Assembly (NCBI GenBank): GCA_033675545.1
Contig: JAWDGP010008080.1
Coordinates: 183,501 to 247,500 of the forward strand
Length of the DNA stretch: 64,000 bases
Direction: 5' to 3'
Source: Elysia crispata
Lineage: Eukaryota; Mollusca; Gastropoda; Plakobranchidae
The position numbers and the translations under genes are program-made. The notes beneath the pieces are model-generated. The model was not told where the DNA came from. It made no database searches and saw nothing but the letters and a program-made list of their open reading frames with translations. The number at the start of each line of letters is the position of its first letter. Within the stretch, counting starts at the first letter, position 1. This document shows positions 1 to 13,900 of the stretch, piece by piece.

Positions 1-2246
1 TAATAGGTTTTGGTAATTAAATATTCGAATTATTTATAACAAATATCACTAAACTACGTTTGTTTTCTATGCCAAAAAGTTGTTCTTTTACATAACTCAA
101 AACAGGTAAAAATGAGTTAGGCATTTATCAAATGGGCGTGACGATATACATGAACTTCATTCAGGCTGTGGTGAGACACACCCCTCTCCCAGTCTCTATG
201 TTCATGACTGACTGCACTGTTTGATGATATTCAATGCCAGTCATTGAACCTCCCAATAGTAAGAGTGTTTTCTGCCAGGTGTTAAAAATAGGCTTTATTG
301 GTAGGCCATTTGGATTTCAAGATCAAATCTAGTACATATATTACCTAGCATGTCTAGTCCGAGTCTTTGGCTAACCATGATCAAAGTACCACAACCCTTG
401 CTAATATTCATAATAATGTCTCAATGTGACAGCTTTTTAGTGTCGGCAAATTCAAAAGACAAACTTCCACTAATGTGAGGACTAATATGAAGTGGACATG
501 CATTAATTCACACAAACTCTATAGCCAAAAGCTCATCATGGTGTATGCAATTTGTGCTAAAGCTGGGCCATGCACTAATATAAGGTGCTTTTAAGTGACA
601 ATGTGACTCAAATAGCCTATCTATAATTATTGCAAGTACAAGTCAAATAATGCTGATGTAATTAAATGGACACAAGGCCATAATGATAAAAGGCATAAAT
701 CACAAATTGTACTCCATGTGTATTATGCATGACCATTACAAGCATAGCTTTAGTACACGAATTAAAATCAGTGCAAAGAAAATTATTATCTTCTGTAGAT
801 TCTTTACTTGAGATTTGTAAATGACTTTAGTTTAATTGTTTTCTTTTATCATAAAAGAACTGTGTACATTTCAAATCTTATTTGGTCAATAATTTATCAT
901 TTAATTTTAGTACAAAATAGAAAAAGCATAGGTGAAGCAAAATAGAATTGCACTCACAACGGTTGCTAAAAAGGTGATCCACTTGAAGACAATATCATAG
1001 AGAAGCGTTATAAAGCTTTTGTAACTATCAAAAAGGACATGAATTGATTGGGTTTTTTACAAACTCAAATCAATCATAAGCGGTGATATTAGCACACTGA
1101 ACTAAAAATAAATATGTTTCTAATATAAGTAAAATGCATCATATATTGTTGAGTCATTTTCAGTATTTAAATCAAGGGGCAAAGCACAATTCTGAGTTTC
1201 TGCACAGTGAATATTCTATGAAATTATGAGAACTAAGAGAAAACATATCTTGTTTTTTTCCTCATCACAAAAAAAATTAGGAAAAGAAGAATTCATGAAC
1301 ATTCAAAGGCAGGCGTTTTTTTTTTTCATCCAAAGTTCTGACATATGACTTATTTAGGTTGTGAAATATGTAATATTAAGGAGCAGTTCTAGAAACTTTC
1401 TATCATCATCTGGAATTTTCCAAAATGTCATTTGAAAATATAAATAAATCAAACATTTAATATATAATGGCAGATATGGAGGGAATAGAATGCAACCTAC
1501 TGGACAAGTAAAAAAAACAAAACAACCTTATGCAATGAAGTTTAAGAGGTTTGAAACTTATTTAAAAAAAAAAAAGTATATATATATATATATATATACC
1601 CATAAAAGAGCAAGAGGGGTTATTAAAAAATTTGAACAACTACAACTCTGAAACTTAAATACTCTTTATTGATCACATAAGATTTAAATGGTATCAATTG
1701 TGAATGACAATAAAAAGTAAAAGCTAAGAAAAAAAGTAAAATCTACAGTAGGCCTGCCATTGTCCATGGGGAGAAATTTTCTCAATTTGTCACATGGAGA
1801 AAGAAATTAATCTAGATATATGTTGTGCTCATTTCTGTAAAACCGTCCATATCTGAAAACCTTAAAATATCATGTCTTGATTCTTCGATATGATAAATAA
1901 AAGGGGAGGAAAGACTGTAAAGATTTGAAGCTATGTCAGAGAAATCTGAAAAAAACACCCAACCCTTTAAAAATTCAGCCAGATTGGCAGGTATGCTTTA
2001 GAGGTGCACTTACCAAAGAGGGATTGAAATAGTACCAGTATCAGTTGAGGTCACACAATAGAGAGAATTTTTTTTTTTTAAATAACGAGCAACGTTAAAT
2101 GGAGTCAGAAAAATTTAAAGTCAATATGCATGTGTCTTGAGACCATTTCAAAGTAATGGATGGTTTTGACAATTTTGGGGGAGAGCAACTACTGTTGCTC
2201 CTCTCAAATACTGCCATTAAATATAAAAAACAAGAGAGTGACTTCC

Positions 2247-2304
<58 letters not shown>

Positions 2305-5300
2305 GCTCTTGGCACTGTTTAACACTAATGATCCTATAACCTGAAAGCAATCTTATTTTAACTAAATCTTAATTTCTAAATGTTTTGTAACTTACAATCA
2401 AACCAGATAAGTAAGCCAAAGGACTTATTTTGGATTTCATTTTGTGATTTGTGATTTTCTTGGTCCGCCACAAAATTTTAGTCTGATTGTATGAGAAGTA
2501 TGTATTCCAATTCTCTTTGTTGAAGTCTCCCCTTACTAGTACTCCGTCTTGAGACTTTTATACTAGTGCCATGTCTTGAGTCAAATTGCAAGTACCTTGT
2601 ATTAAGAAATTTCATACCAGTGCATTGAATTGAGATGAGTCATACAGGTGCCTTGCATTCACTCATGATTTCCTACTGCCCTATGTTGTGATATGCTTTA
2701 CCGGTGCCTTCCAAAAAACCATTGTTATTCAAGGACCCAATATGAGCAGTTGCATTTTGTGCCACATGTTGAGACATGTTTTATGAGTGCCCTGTGTTAG
2801 ACAATCATCCACAACCTTATTTGTTCATGGACTTCATGGGGCTGAGAAGTGCAGGATCATATAGTCACTGCAATAGAACAGAAGAGAAAGCCTTCCTAGA
2901 CACTAATGAAGAATTATCCCAGCTCTACTCATTGGGGAAAAAACAAAACAAAAACTTCAAACAGTGAAATCTTACAACAGTAAATGAATAAAACAAAAGT
3001 GAAGGGGAATAAATAAAAAACAACTTTAGAACATTGTATGAAAGAGAAAAAACCCAAGGTGTTACTTTCCATCTAAGGGAATGTTTATTGTTAACTTTTT
3101 CTTTGATCTGAGATTAAACAAAAAAAGCAATCAATACACTGATCAGAACTTGATTAACTCTATGTCATGGTAATTCAGCAAGACCCAATCTACTTACAAA
3201 ATTAAATAGTAATGAAATACAAAAATGTATTGTCTGCAAATTCAAGATATTATACATTATGAGCAAGGGATGCTAGAGCTTATACTAGAATTAAGCATGG
3301 ACGCAAGCATTTGTTATTTAAAACTATTCACTGACTAGTGAATTTATGAGAAACAAGAGACAAAACCAGTGACAAATTGAACAAAACTTGCTAGTGTACA
3401 TCACTTCTTTGCAGAGAAACCTCATATGGGCATGCCTGACTAGATTGGTACAGATCATGCTTAACTCGAATTGTTTGTTGTTTTTTTTTAATTGAAAAAC
3501 ATCGTCAGTGTAATGCTATTGTGTAGAGCTATATAACAAACTTCAATTTAATTGAGCTTTTGTTCAGTTGCTAGGGCTAGATAGAGCTTAGTACAGTGTC
3601 CTTGGGAAAGACTTTAAAGTTTTTGTAATGGGTACCAGCTCCTTATGGATAACAGTTGAATTTATTAAGGAATGAAATCATTTCTGAGACATGGCATCTT
3701 GTTGGAGCTTGGGAACAACTCTAAAGTCCTACCACACATGTCTTTCTGGCTCTAGACAGGTTCTCATATTTGACAACAGTTGAGACAAGATTCAAATACT
3801 TTGCCATATTAACAGTTATATGTTTATATTACCAGAACGAACAGGAAAGCCTTAACGTAACCTCACATCAGGACATTTTGGGAGCAAAAGTTTCTTTTTA
3901 ATAAAAGAAGAAAATAATATTAACACAGACAATGGACGGTTTTAAGGACTTCCTGTTCAGTTTTGACAAACTGGACAATACTCACTACCTTTTACAATCT
4001 ATGCAATGCTTTGAAAAAGTATTAAAGATTTATATCTATAAAAAAAAAAATGTTTCTACTTAGGTTTACAGTAATCCTAATTTAAAAGACAATTTTTTGT
4101 ACTCTAAGAAAGAAAGAAAGAAAGCATAGCACATAATCTGGTTTTTTTTTTTTTTTTTTTTTTTTTTGATTTTTATCTATTTTCTTTTTCAAATAAATTT
4201 CTTTTCCAATTACATATTGGCATCATCAGAGCGGCAAAAATCAACACTCTTAGTTCCACTTGTTAGTGGGAACAAATATTCGATCCACTATAATTTTTAA
4301 GTTTGTTAAACATTTAGATCTGTTTTACATTGGGTGCAATATTCCATTCTATTCCTAGATTGTAATGTTCGCTGCATGTAGTTTGATGAACGCTGCAATA
4401 TAACTCTTTGCAATTGGAGTGACAAACATCTTCTTTAAAAAATATGATTTACATTTAAAAAAAAGCAGTGCTCCCTCTCTAAACTTATTTGAAAGAATAC
4501 TGAATGATAGACAATAAGTAGGAATCAGATTTCACTTCCAGTGTTTACTTTCACATTTTGCGACAAAATTTGCACTGAGAAAGCTAAACAGATACAATCG
4601 AATACACTATTGGTAATACAAAATTCCAATTACATCAAAAAGGTTTACATAACAAACAGTAATAATTATCAAATAGAAGACACATTGTTACTATCTATGG
4701 TTGTTGGTAAACCTCATACTGACTAATCTTGTTACTTATCTTTTTTGGAAAAACTCTAAATACTTGAGATAAATATCCATGGTACAATAACTCTGCTTTA
4801 TAAATTAACAAAATCAACAGGTGCAACATTTTTTATTTGTACTGTAGTACCTTCTCTTTGCTGTAAAAACAATGAAATGTGTACTATATTTCATTCTGTA
4901 CTAAAATCTTGTGCTCTAGCAAATAGAAATGTGCACCATGCTACTAGTATGTGCCACAGGACTACTCTTAGCTAATGGAAAAATAGAAATCTCCACTACA
5001 CGACAGTCTGGTGTGCTCTGTTTCAGAGAGTAAGGTTCAAGTTACAAAACGAACCTAAACTTAGCTGTGACATGAATGTCAAACTTCAGTACCAGGTACT
5101 TGTGACAATCTTTTGTGTTTCAACTCTTACACAGTATAATATAAGTAACTTCAGATAAAAAAAAAATGGCACAACTGACAATATTAACACTCACAGGAAA
5201 ATAATACATATTTTTGAACACTTTGAAGAAAACAGCACCTATTTTTATAACACTAAACAGTTACAAAACATACATATATCAAGAAAGTTTAAGGGTAAAG

Positions 5301-7613
5301 AAAACAAATGTATACGGTCATGTTAGATGGTCAAAGGCATAAAGTTTGAAAAATTATCATAAAAAATAAAAATGTCATGAACGTCTTGCCCCAATCCTAT
5401 AAATCTGTTGGGGGATAAAAAAAAGAAAAGATTACTTCGTTCACAACCAAACCAAGACATCCCCATAGTATGGCAGAGAAAGGAAGGGGGAAACATGTTA
5501 AAATAAACGGGCATCATATAAATAAGGGTAAAGAGATGATCAGAGATTCAACAAACTTAGGAATTTCAACCATTGTTTCAAAAAAATTGTTTCAGTCCTT
5601 GCCAAACTGTGCAACAAAAAATATTACACCAAAACAACAGAAAAGGAATGAAATATTATTTACAGCTAAGCTTTTTTGATTTGCATACAGAAACTGACAA
5701 AGCAATATATTAGGGCAAAAAAATAGTTTTACCAGAAAGCTTGTGAACTAAGTTTTTCTTGTTTTGTAAAAACTCAAGTCTCTTGTAATCAAAACTGATT
5801 TAAATCATGAAACTAAATGTGTTTAACATACACAACTAATACTTCGGTGCGATCTAAACAAAATATGTGTCTTGTGCTAATAAATTGCATGCAGTATTCC
5901 CCTCATATTCAATAATATTTTTTTTTTCATTTCCAACCCCCACCCCCTGTATTTTGTTCATGTTGGTAGAAAGTTATATACAAAAACAAAATAAGTTGAT
6001 GGTATCTGGAGATTAAAGTCAACATCAACATATATTTTAACCAACCCACGAAGACAATCTCGTTGTTTAGCTCTTGGAGCATTAAAGACTTTTTTAAAGG
6101 AATGTGAATGCACTAATTCTGTTATGCCAATAATGTTGCATGAAGGAATATATATTACACATAGTTTGGAATTTTGAGAGTGAAGTGATCTAGGACATGT
6201 CTCAAGTAACACATTATTATCATCATTACTTTTATTTCTATAACTATTGCTATTATTATTATTATTATTATTATACCATTATTACTACTACTGCAACTAA
6301 TATTTTTTATCATTGTTGACTATGACTATCACTATTTTCTTTATAATCAAGGCTTCACTTTATCCCTGTCCATATTTTATAAAAACTGATTGGGGATAAT
6401 TTTAAGCACCTGGGGGCGTCAGTATCGCTAAATAAAATAGAGAAGACGGGACAGAATATAAGGCATTAGTCTAGGACCTACTGTGCCTCAAATTCCCTGC
6501 TCCTGCCCATTGGAACAGGCATCAGATTAAAAATACTCATACACAATTCTTTAGAAGAAATTTCAGACTAGGAAACTATTGCATTACAAAAAACAAAAAA
6601 CAACAAAAACTTATTCGCCCATACAATGAAGATTTAAAACAATAAATGGTTGAGTGTAGTCATCTGTTTACCACTGAACCCTATCAAATTGAAAAGAATA
6701 AAAAAAGCTCTTCCACATTGTTCAGCTATGATACTTGATACTAGGCACTGGGTACATTAGACAAGAGAGACAATTCTTATGATATACATAATGTATAAAT
6801 ATGTTATATATCAGTTCTGGCCCCCAAAGACAAACCGACGTACGTGCAGATTTTGTGTGCATAAAAACTACAGATACAGATGTTTGACAAATAAAAAATT
6901 TAAAGTACCAATGAAGTTACGTTACTCTGCCATTTACTCTAGCTGGATAATACTTTAAAAAGTCAGTGTATGCAATTTGTCAGATACGTCAGTCTGCCAT
7001 TGGGGGACAGAGTTGTATGATGTGAAATTCTTAATCATCTGATTTCAAATTTAAAATAAAATTAAAACCTAGGTTAAAAAAATCATTAGATAACGTGAAA
7101 CATTTCATCATCCTACAGGTTGTAAAGATGATATAACCAGCTGTATTGCCAAATAAATTAATAAATAAAAAACTGGCAAAATCGTGATATGCCTCATGGG
7201 ATATGCTTAATTTTTTTGCTTTAAAGATTCCACAACCAGATAAACCTCACTCAAAGCTAAAGAGCAGGTTGTTGATTTACATAATAGAAAAAGAATGCCA
7301 AGCTTGTGTATTCATACTTATGAGAGAATCAAACATTAGAGTTTTCTTGCCTAAAAAATAACAGTCATTGTGGCAAGAACAACTATAGATGCTTTCATTA
7401 TACACAAGACCATGATAGTAGCAAACAAATACTGCTGGGTATTTCTACAAATGACTTAGTAAAGCCACCAAAATGGGGCTGAAATTGTCTTCAATTTTGA
7501 AGAGGTTCATTCTATTTATTATTATGAAAATCTGTATAATATATACAAGGCATAAAATTAAGATCTGGGTAAAAAAAAAAAATGGAGGTTAATGTGGTTA
7601 AATCAAGAATCAC
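1..7613. other. Non-coding flank, probably downstream of AP1S
   Basis: AT-rich sequence without an ORF that looks like a conserved protein on either strand. It holds an (AAT)n run, a (TA)n run at about 1576-1599 and a 27-base T run at about 4142-4168. Several plus-strand TTTATT words (AATAAA on the minus strand) occur, so part of it could be a long AP1S 3' UTR, but nothing fixes the transcript end. Confidence 0.6.
2247..2304. repeat. (AAT)n microsatellite
   Basis: About 19 uninterrupted AAT units. Homopolymeric reading frames across it are artefacts of the repeat. Confidence 0.95.
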
Positions 7614-7619
7614 TTTATT
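7614..7619 (-). promoter_or_regulatory. Candidate poly(A) signal for AP1S form B
   Basis: TTTATT on the plus strand reads AATAAA on the minus strand, about 280 bases beyond the stop codon of the distal alternative last exon. Others lie further on (for example near 7514), so the one used is uncertain. Confidence 0.4.
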
Positions 7620-7900
7620 CTTATGAAATGGAAGTTATTTCTGTGATTTCTAAATCACTGTATAGCTTTAAGCTCCAAATAGAGAACCCAAACAAAAATA
7701 TTAGTAACCAAAGGCAATGGCAATATAATATCCAGTATGAAAAGAAATCTTCCAAACACACCGGCAATTAAGTTTGCTCTTAGAAACTATAACAAAAATG
7801 GCAAACAGAAAAAAGCAAGTACAAAGTTTTCAAATGATGAGGTTTACACGCCACTGTGACATCCCTCTCAGGTAAAGAGAGAGATAGAGAGAGAGGAAGT

Positions 7901-7945
7901 CTAGCCCAGGCCATGGTCCTCGAAGAATCCTTGGGGGGTCTCCTC
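7901..7945 (-). CDS. AP1S: AP1S alternative last exon B ([14 protein letters not shown]-stop)
   Basis: A 15-codon phase-0 terminal exon after a good acceptor (cttctcttgtgtag on the minus strand). It joins in frame to LLQE at the end of the third exon. The EETP start resembles the vertebrate AP1S2 tail (ETPRSVLEEIGL), so this looks like the ancestral C-terminus. The frame was chosen by family match; a longer open frame over the same bases is a shadow. Confidence 0.85.
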   Translation of the reverse strand, partial: EETPQGFFEDHGLG

Positions 7946-10900
7946 CTACACAAGAGAAGAAAACATTGACACACTGAGTCAGAATAGTCGCACCGCAACG
8001 GATCACTTTTCATTTTTGTTATTTTTCCTTCATTCTAAAAATGATTTGAAACAGAACTCTCCTTATCTTTCTGTTTCCGCATCATAAAATTAAAAGCTGC
8101 AAGAAACTGGACAAATTGAGAAAGCATTCAAACTTTGAGAGTCAGGACTTTCAAAGCTACTCTACAGACAGTGTTTTGGACAAATCGAATATTAATTCAC
8201 CTTAAAAATCGAACGGAAAATCCAATTGGAATTATTGACTGGTTCTCTGCCCAAACCTTAGTGATAACATTTGGATCAGAACTCTGAAAACAAAACCATT
8301 AACCTAGATAAGATTGTGTGTGTTGATCAAAACTAAGGACAACCAGGATTCGTCATTGTTCACCACTTAGGTTACGCATAATTCAGAATGTGGACTTTGA
8401 GATTCAGTGGGTATTCCGAAGAGATCTTTCTATGATCACTTGTAATAATCTCTTTATTTTTAGGCCCATTCGGATTATATCAATCAGAGCATTTATGTCT
8501 TAAGTAAACAAAAATTTAATCAGAACAATTTTGAAATATGTCAGATGACAATTACAACGAATCTGGACATTTTTCACCATTAACAACATAGTATCTGTAA
8601 AACTGATCCAACACTTACTGAGAATTTTCTGTTTTCAATCGTAAAGAATATAATTTATATACTCTCTAATGCAGGCATTTAAAGTTTATGTTTGGTCTCA
8701 GCAGACCATAAATAATTGCTAAACTCCTCAAACAGCCTTGAAACAAAGAGGATTAAAATCAGGTAGACAGTTTTACAATAGAAAAGTCTAAGAAGGATCA
8801 ACGTAAAATTTCAGGCAAAAAGCTTAGCATAAAATAAAGTCATATACTATCTTAGTCTTTCCCATTTCCAGAACATCTTTTAAATTTAAAAAGAATGGGT
8901 TGGCTACTCAACTGTGTTCCAATAGAGAGCATTCTGTGCTTTAATCGTTAGCCACGGAAATTAAAAAAGAAATTTGTAAATCACTCAAAAAGTTGACCTA
9001 TTGCTTGATTGTGAAGATCTCTTGCTATGACAAAAACACAATTGAGTGACAGTTAAAAAGAGAGATGTCAACCAGAACATGAAAAATGAGTTTATACAAA
9101 CAACGTCATTCATGACATGGCTAGTTATACCATGCATTGAAAGAAATACACATATTGCGTATACACAACATAAATGAACTCTGATATGGAAATATTGACT
9201 ACTTGCACCTCAATCAAAAATTTCGATTTAACTCCACACAATAATCTGTAATTCAAACTGAGCTACTCCAAAAATTTTGGACAGATAAGTGACACATTTT
9301 AAAGCACAAAGAAAATTGCTGTCTATTTGTTTTTGTTTCAAAGCTGCAAGAAGACACAGTAGACTATATATGAGTTAACATATATCTACATTTTTCACGC
9401 TGAAAACTATACAGAGAAATTGAAGAGCAATAACAATGAGGAAGAACACGCAATAAACATGAACTTTAAAAACATAAAGAGTCAGCTCAGAACTGCCATA
9501 GACTCAGATTTGTTGAATGTATAGAATGTTTCTTTCACAAACTCACAATGAGAGAAGACTTGCATGGACAAAACTCATGCTTGAAACAAACAAATAAAAC
9601 AAGAAAGAAAGGTAACTGAGAGTGAAGGAGCTCACTGTATTAAGGCTTTGAACTAAAACAAGCCATGGTCTGTCAGGACGTCTTCAAGTGCATCATCCTT
9701 GACCAAGATAAAAGAGCAATAAGCTTAAAGTGACATTTCACAAAAATTTTTTCTCTTCAGATAAAATAAGATAAAAATGACTTAGGCAAGTGACCAGCCC
9801 ATAATTAAAATGATTCCAGTCTTGTCTTTATGAACACATTTTCCAGGCAAACTTGGACATCCAATTATCCTAGATTGAAATTTGAAAAAAGTGTTTCGAG
9901 ATTCCTCTACTAAAGAGTAAGCCCAGGTAAATCAAACTCTTCAGATTTGAACATAATGAATGTCTTGTACTTGAACAATTCGACATAATGGCTCACAAAA
10001 AGCAGGGCTGTTCAGGAAATAGAGCAGATTGACCACTACAACAGATGGCATTAATGGCAAAGCGAGTAAGTTCATGAGTTTAATCCTCAGGTAATGTTGA
10101 CAGGTGCAAAAATTCAACTTTCAAAGTTATTAACTTATTTACAGTTTTATCTCTATAAAAACAATCTGTTGGTAATGAGTTGGATTAATTAAAATCAAAA
10201 CCAAACTTTACAACATTAATCATGATGGGACTATCAATGTTGCCTCAGCTTTGACTTTCAGTCTATGCACAAACAAATGAGTTAATATAATGAAAATATT
10301 TTCAATTTTGAATTTTCCCAAGACGGATGAATAAAGTTAAGCTTATCTTATCTTATCACGAAAAACATTATGGAAGCTATAAACTTTTGAAATTTAAGAT
10401 CAAGAAATTTACTCATAAATTTAAAAAAGATGAAGCTATTCTTCCTTGAAGTAAGGTTTTTTTCATTAATAGAGATGCTAGACAGCGAATGTAATGAAAG
10501 CAAAATAAGAGATCAAAAAAGATAAAAATGTCTTAAGCAATAACTTCCCACCAAAAGTTAAATATATGATAAATTATTTACTAATGATCATCTACAGGTG
10601 CTGCTACTACTGTTTGCCTCCTAAGTGAAGTTCATGCTATATAAAGAAAGTTATCTCTATACGATATCGATAAAAAATTAGAGATAGCTAAAAATATGAT
10701 CATAGGTATTTTCCATTCTTTTATTTTGAAAATGTGAAATATTTAGTATGCAGGAAAAGAAAAACTACAAGAGCTTAAAAAAAGAAATTGAGCAGTGTTT
10801 GCCAGATACTCTAAAAATATGTTCAGTGTCAGAAACTAGATTTCTGAAATTAAAAGAGTAAGACAGAAAGAAGTCTGAGAAAGGCAATAATGCCGATGTA

Positions 10901-13900
10901 ACTCTGCCAAAAATGAGGTGAATCCTGAACAAAAGTCTCACAAGTCTAAATCACCGCACAGGAAATATTTTAAAGTCATCACAAGCATTTAATACCATAC
11001 TTTTAAATTGAATTGATCTGTTTCAAATGTTTTGCCATAAAAAGGAACATACAAGTAAGTTCAATAATGAAGAATTTAGTACATTCTAGGCCTAACAGTG
11101 TGCTTTAATGCCATGGATGTGCTTTTTATACTTTGTGGATCTGAAATTTGTATCTCACATTTCTTAACCTGGGCACCCTATTGAAATGCATTATTCAGGC
11201 TTATCTGAAATACTGTGTGAAAATTCAAGCTCTATTGAACCCTCCAAGAATCAATTTTGTGATTATATGGTGTCATCTCATTTTCCTCCTTCTCATGTTG
11301 TGATCATATGTACTGTTACTGCACACCATACTTTTATTTGAATTAAATACATTTCCATAAGATATAGATAAGACAGGAAAGTAAGCACATCACATTAGTC
11401 AGTATCTATGATCAGATAGCCTCTACCTTTCTCTGCTTCAGCCTGACCATGTGGAAACCTTGTCAAGTCATTTTACGCTATGAACAGAAAGACTAAGCAT
11501 ATATTTTCAATCAAGTCATAGAGGATAGAATATCAGATGACTAATATTAGGCAAAAATTTTAAATAATCTTTCTTCTGCACAGCACCAGCAAGTGGGCTT
11601 GGCCGTGAAGAAAATCTGTGATATGCATATATGTAGGTGATGAATATCCAAGATGGGTGCTGCAGCACTCATTATATAAATTTGATAAGAATATCAACCA
11701 ATAAAAGGCGCCATTTTGATCCAATGGAAAGCGATTCAGGTGTGAAGAAAAATTATAACTTAGGCATGTCTGTCGCTACCATGTTAAGAGATGGTTTCTT
11801 CAAAAATTACTGACATATGGTGAACCTGTTTCCTTTGCACGAGAATGTTACTTTCACTGAAGTGCAAACAAAAGAACTACTGTGGTGATTCTCCCAAATG
11901 GAACTTCCTTTCCGCCTTACTCGCCCCCACCACACCCCAACCCCACCCTTCACCCTCAATGCAGAGACCTGACCACTGCTCCCAGTCTCCCTTGGTCTGA
12001 CTTCCTTTATTCTGCGTTAGTATCTGTAAATTACTCACTTTATCATCCCTCCTTCTTCTCTTTGCTTACTTATACTGCAACTGCCTGTATTTAGTTGTGT
12101 CTTCACAGATTAAAAGTTTCTTTGAACAAAAGGATTACCCATCAACTCTGCGGGCTTTAGCTTAGATGGAAGACTGAACTAGACTCAAAAGATTCCTTCC
12201 TCTCACTCTTCACTCAATCCTTTTCCCTACTGTACTAACCCTTTTGAACCCTCAGGCCGTAAGTTTCCTAGTTCTTTAACCCTGGATTTTTTTACTGAAT
12301 TGTTTTCTGACTATGAACACAGAGCAAGAATAATCCTGAATATTACTGATAAAGCACAGATGAAAGCGCCTTTTGACTCACCATTTAAGCCAAATAATCC
12401 ACTTTTGTGTGCCAGTCTGCCCATCAGGTGGATCCTCTTTTGATCCATAAGTGGCGCTCCCAGAAGAGCATTGAAATGTGCCCCTGACAGCTTTTACACG
12501 GCAGTCTTTGCATAATCTCATTGAGCTTATTGGAAAAAACTTTACTTTTTTTCCCCAAAAAAATAAGTTCAGGTTAGATACAATTTTCTTTATCTAGTGC
12601 ATCAAATTTGAGATTTCAACTTTGAAATTTCCAAGCACTTTGCTTAAGCCAGCTGATCATGAACATGTAATTCATGTGATATATTTTTCAGGCACTTCTT
12701 AAAGATTTTCACACCACAGTTTTAAACACACACACAAATATTGTCTCTTTCAATTTTATTTGTTACTATGAGACTTTTGCGCGAAGTGAGTGCATAAATT
12801 TTCTAGAAACTCCTGTGACCTGTTCATCGATTTAATTCTAAAGCAGAGAAGAATTTCAGATGCAGCTACAAGTTCGACACATATCTACATAAACACAAAC
12901 TGAATCAAGCAGACTGAAGTGGAAGAAATCCTTATTTGAAAAAACAAAAACAAAGTACAAATTACAGAACAATGGAAGGAATGACAGAAGAAATTTTAAA
13001 TTGTAGATAGACTGTAAAAAACTGTACATATGCCATGTAATTCAATAGATTTAAACAAGCCGATTGCTGGACAGTTGAAAGAGGCAAAGCTAAGGAATGC
13101 CTAGCTGAGTGACAGAACTTTGTGACTTAATAAAGCTTAGTAAAACAGAAATATCAATTTAAAGACAGAAAATGTTGAAACTTGCAAGGACAACCCAAAT
13201 GCTCGACAAGAGCATGTACTAAAGAAAAAAAAAATTTAATTGTTGCGAGAGAGGGATGAGGTTGGAAATGTGGAAAGGGTAAATGAGGGAAAATTTCAAA
13301 GAGGGGATGATTTCATGATAAATGTTAACATTTTGAAAACAACTATACTTACAAGCAGAGCAGGTGAATAGGAGCTGCAATAAAGATGGGAGGTGTAGAA
13401 AAAAACCTTACCTCCTGCAGCAAATCTTGAGCCGCAATGGCCTTGAGAACATTCTTTTTACTGCTCTCTTGCACCTCTCCTCCTAGAAGAAACTCGTCTA
13501 GCATGAAGTAGGCTTTCTCAAAGTTGAAGATGATATCAAGTTCACAAACCTATATATAATAAGTTAAAAAAGGTGGAGTAGAACATTTATATGAGTCTTT
13601 CATGTAGAAGATATTTTCACAAAGTTTTGAAAAATGTTTTTATTTTTTCCCTTGCCCAATTCAAGACAAATATATTTAGATATACATCTTATTTTCAAAT
13701 GGACCGTTTACTTGTAACAAGAATTTTCATAAAACGTTTCATCCTCCATACACAAAAAGGGTTAAAAACTATAGAAGCAAATCATTCTGTTATGGTTCTA
13801 TTATTGAGGAATTTGAGGATAATTTAGGTAATAATAATTTGAGGATTGATTAAGCATGTTCATGAAGAAAACCAGCAACGCTTGATCAGTTCACTTCACC

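Noticed and set aside
12410-12500. Possible third AP1S terminal exon
   Set aside because: A short open stretch follows an acceptor-like AG on the minus strand, but it has none of the AP1S tail features and is longer than the two accepted exons.
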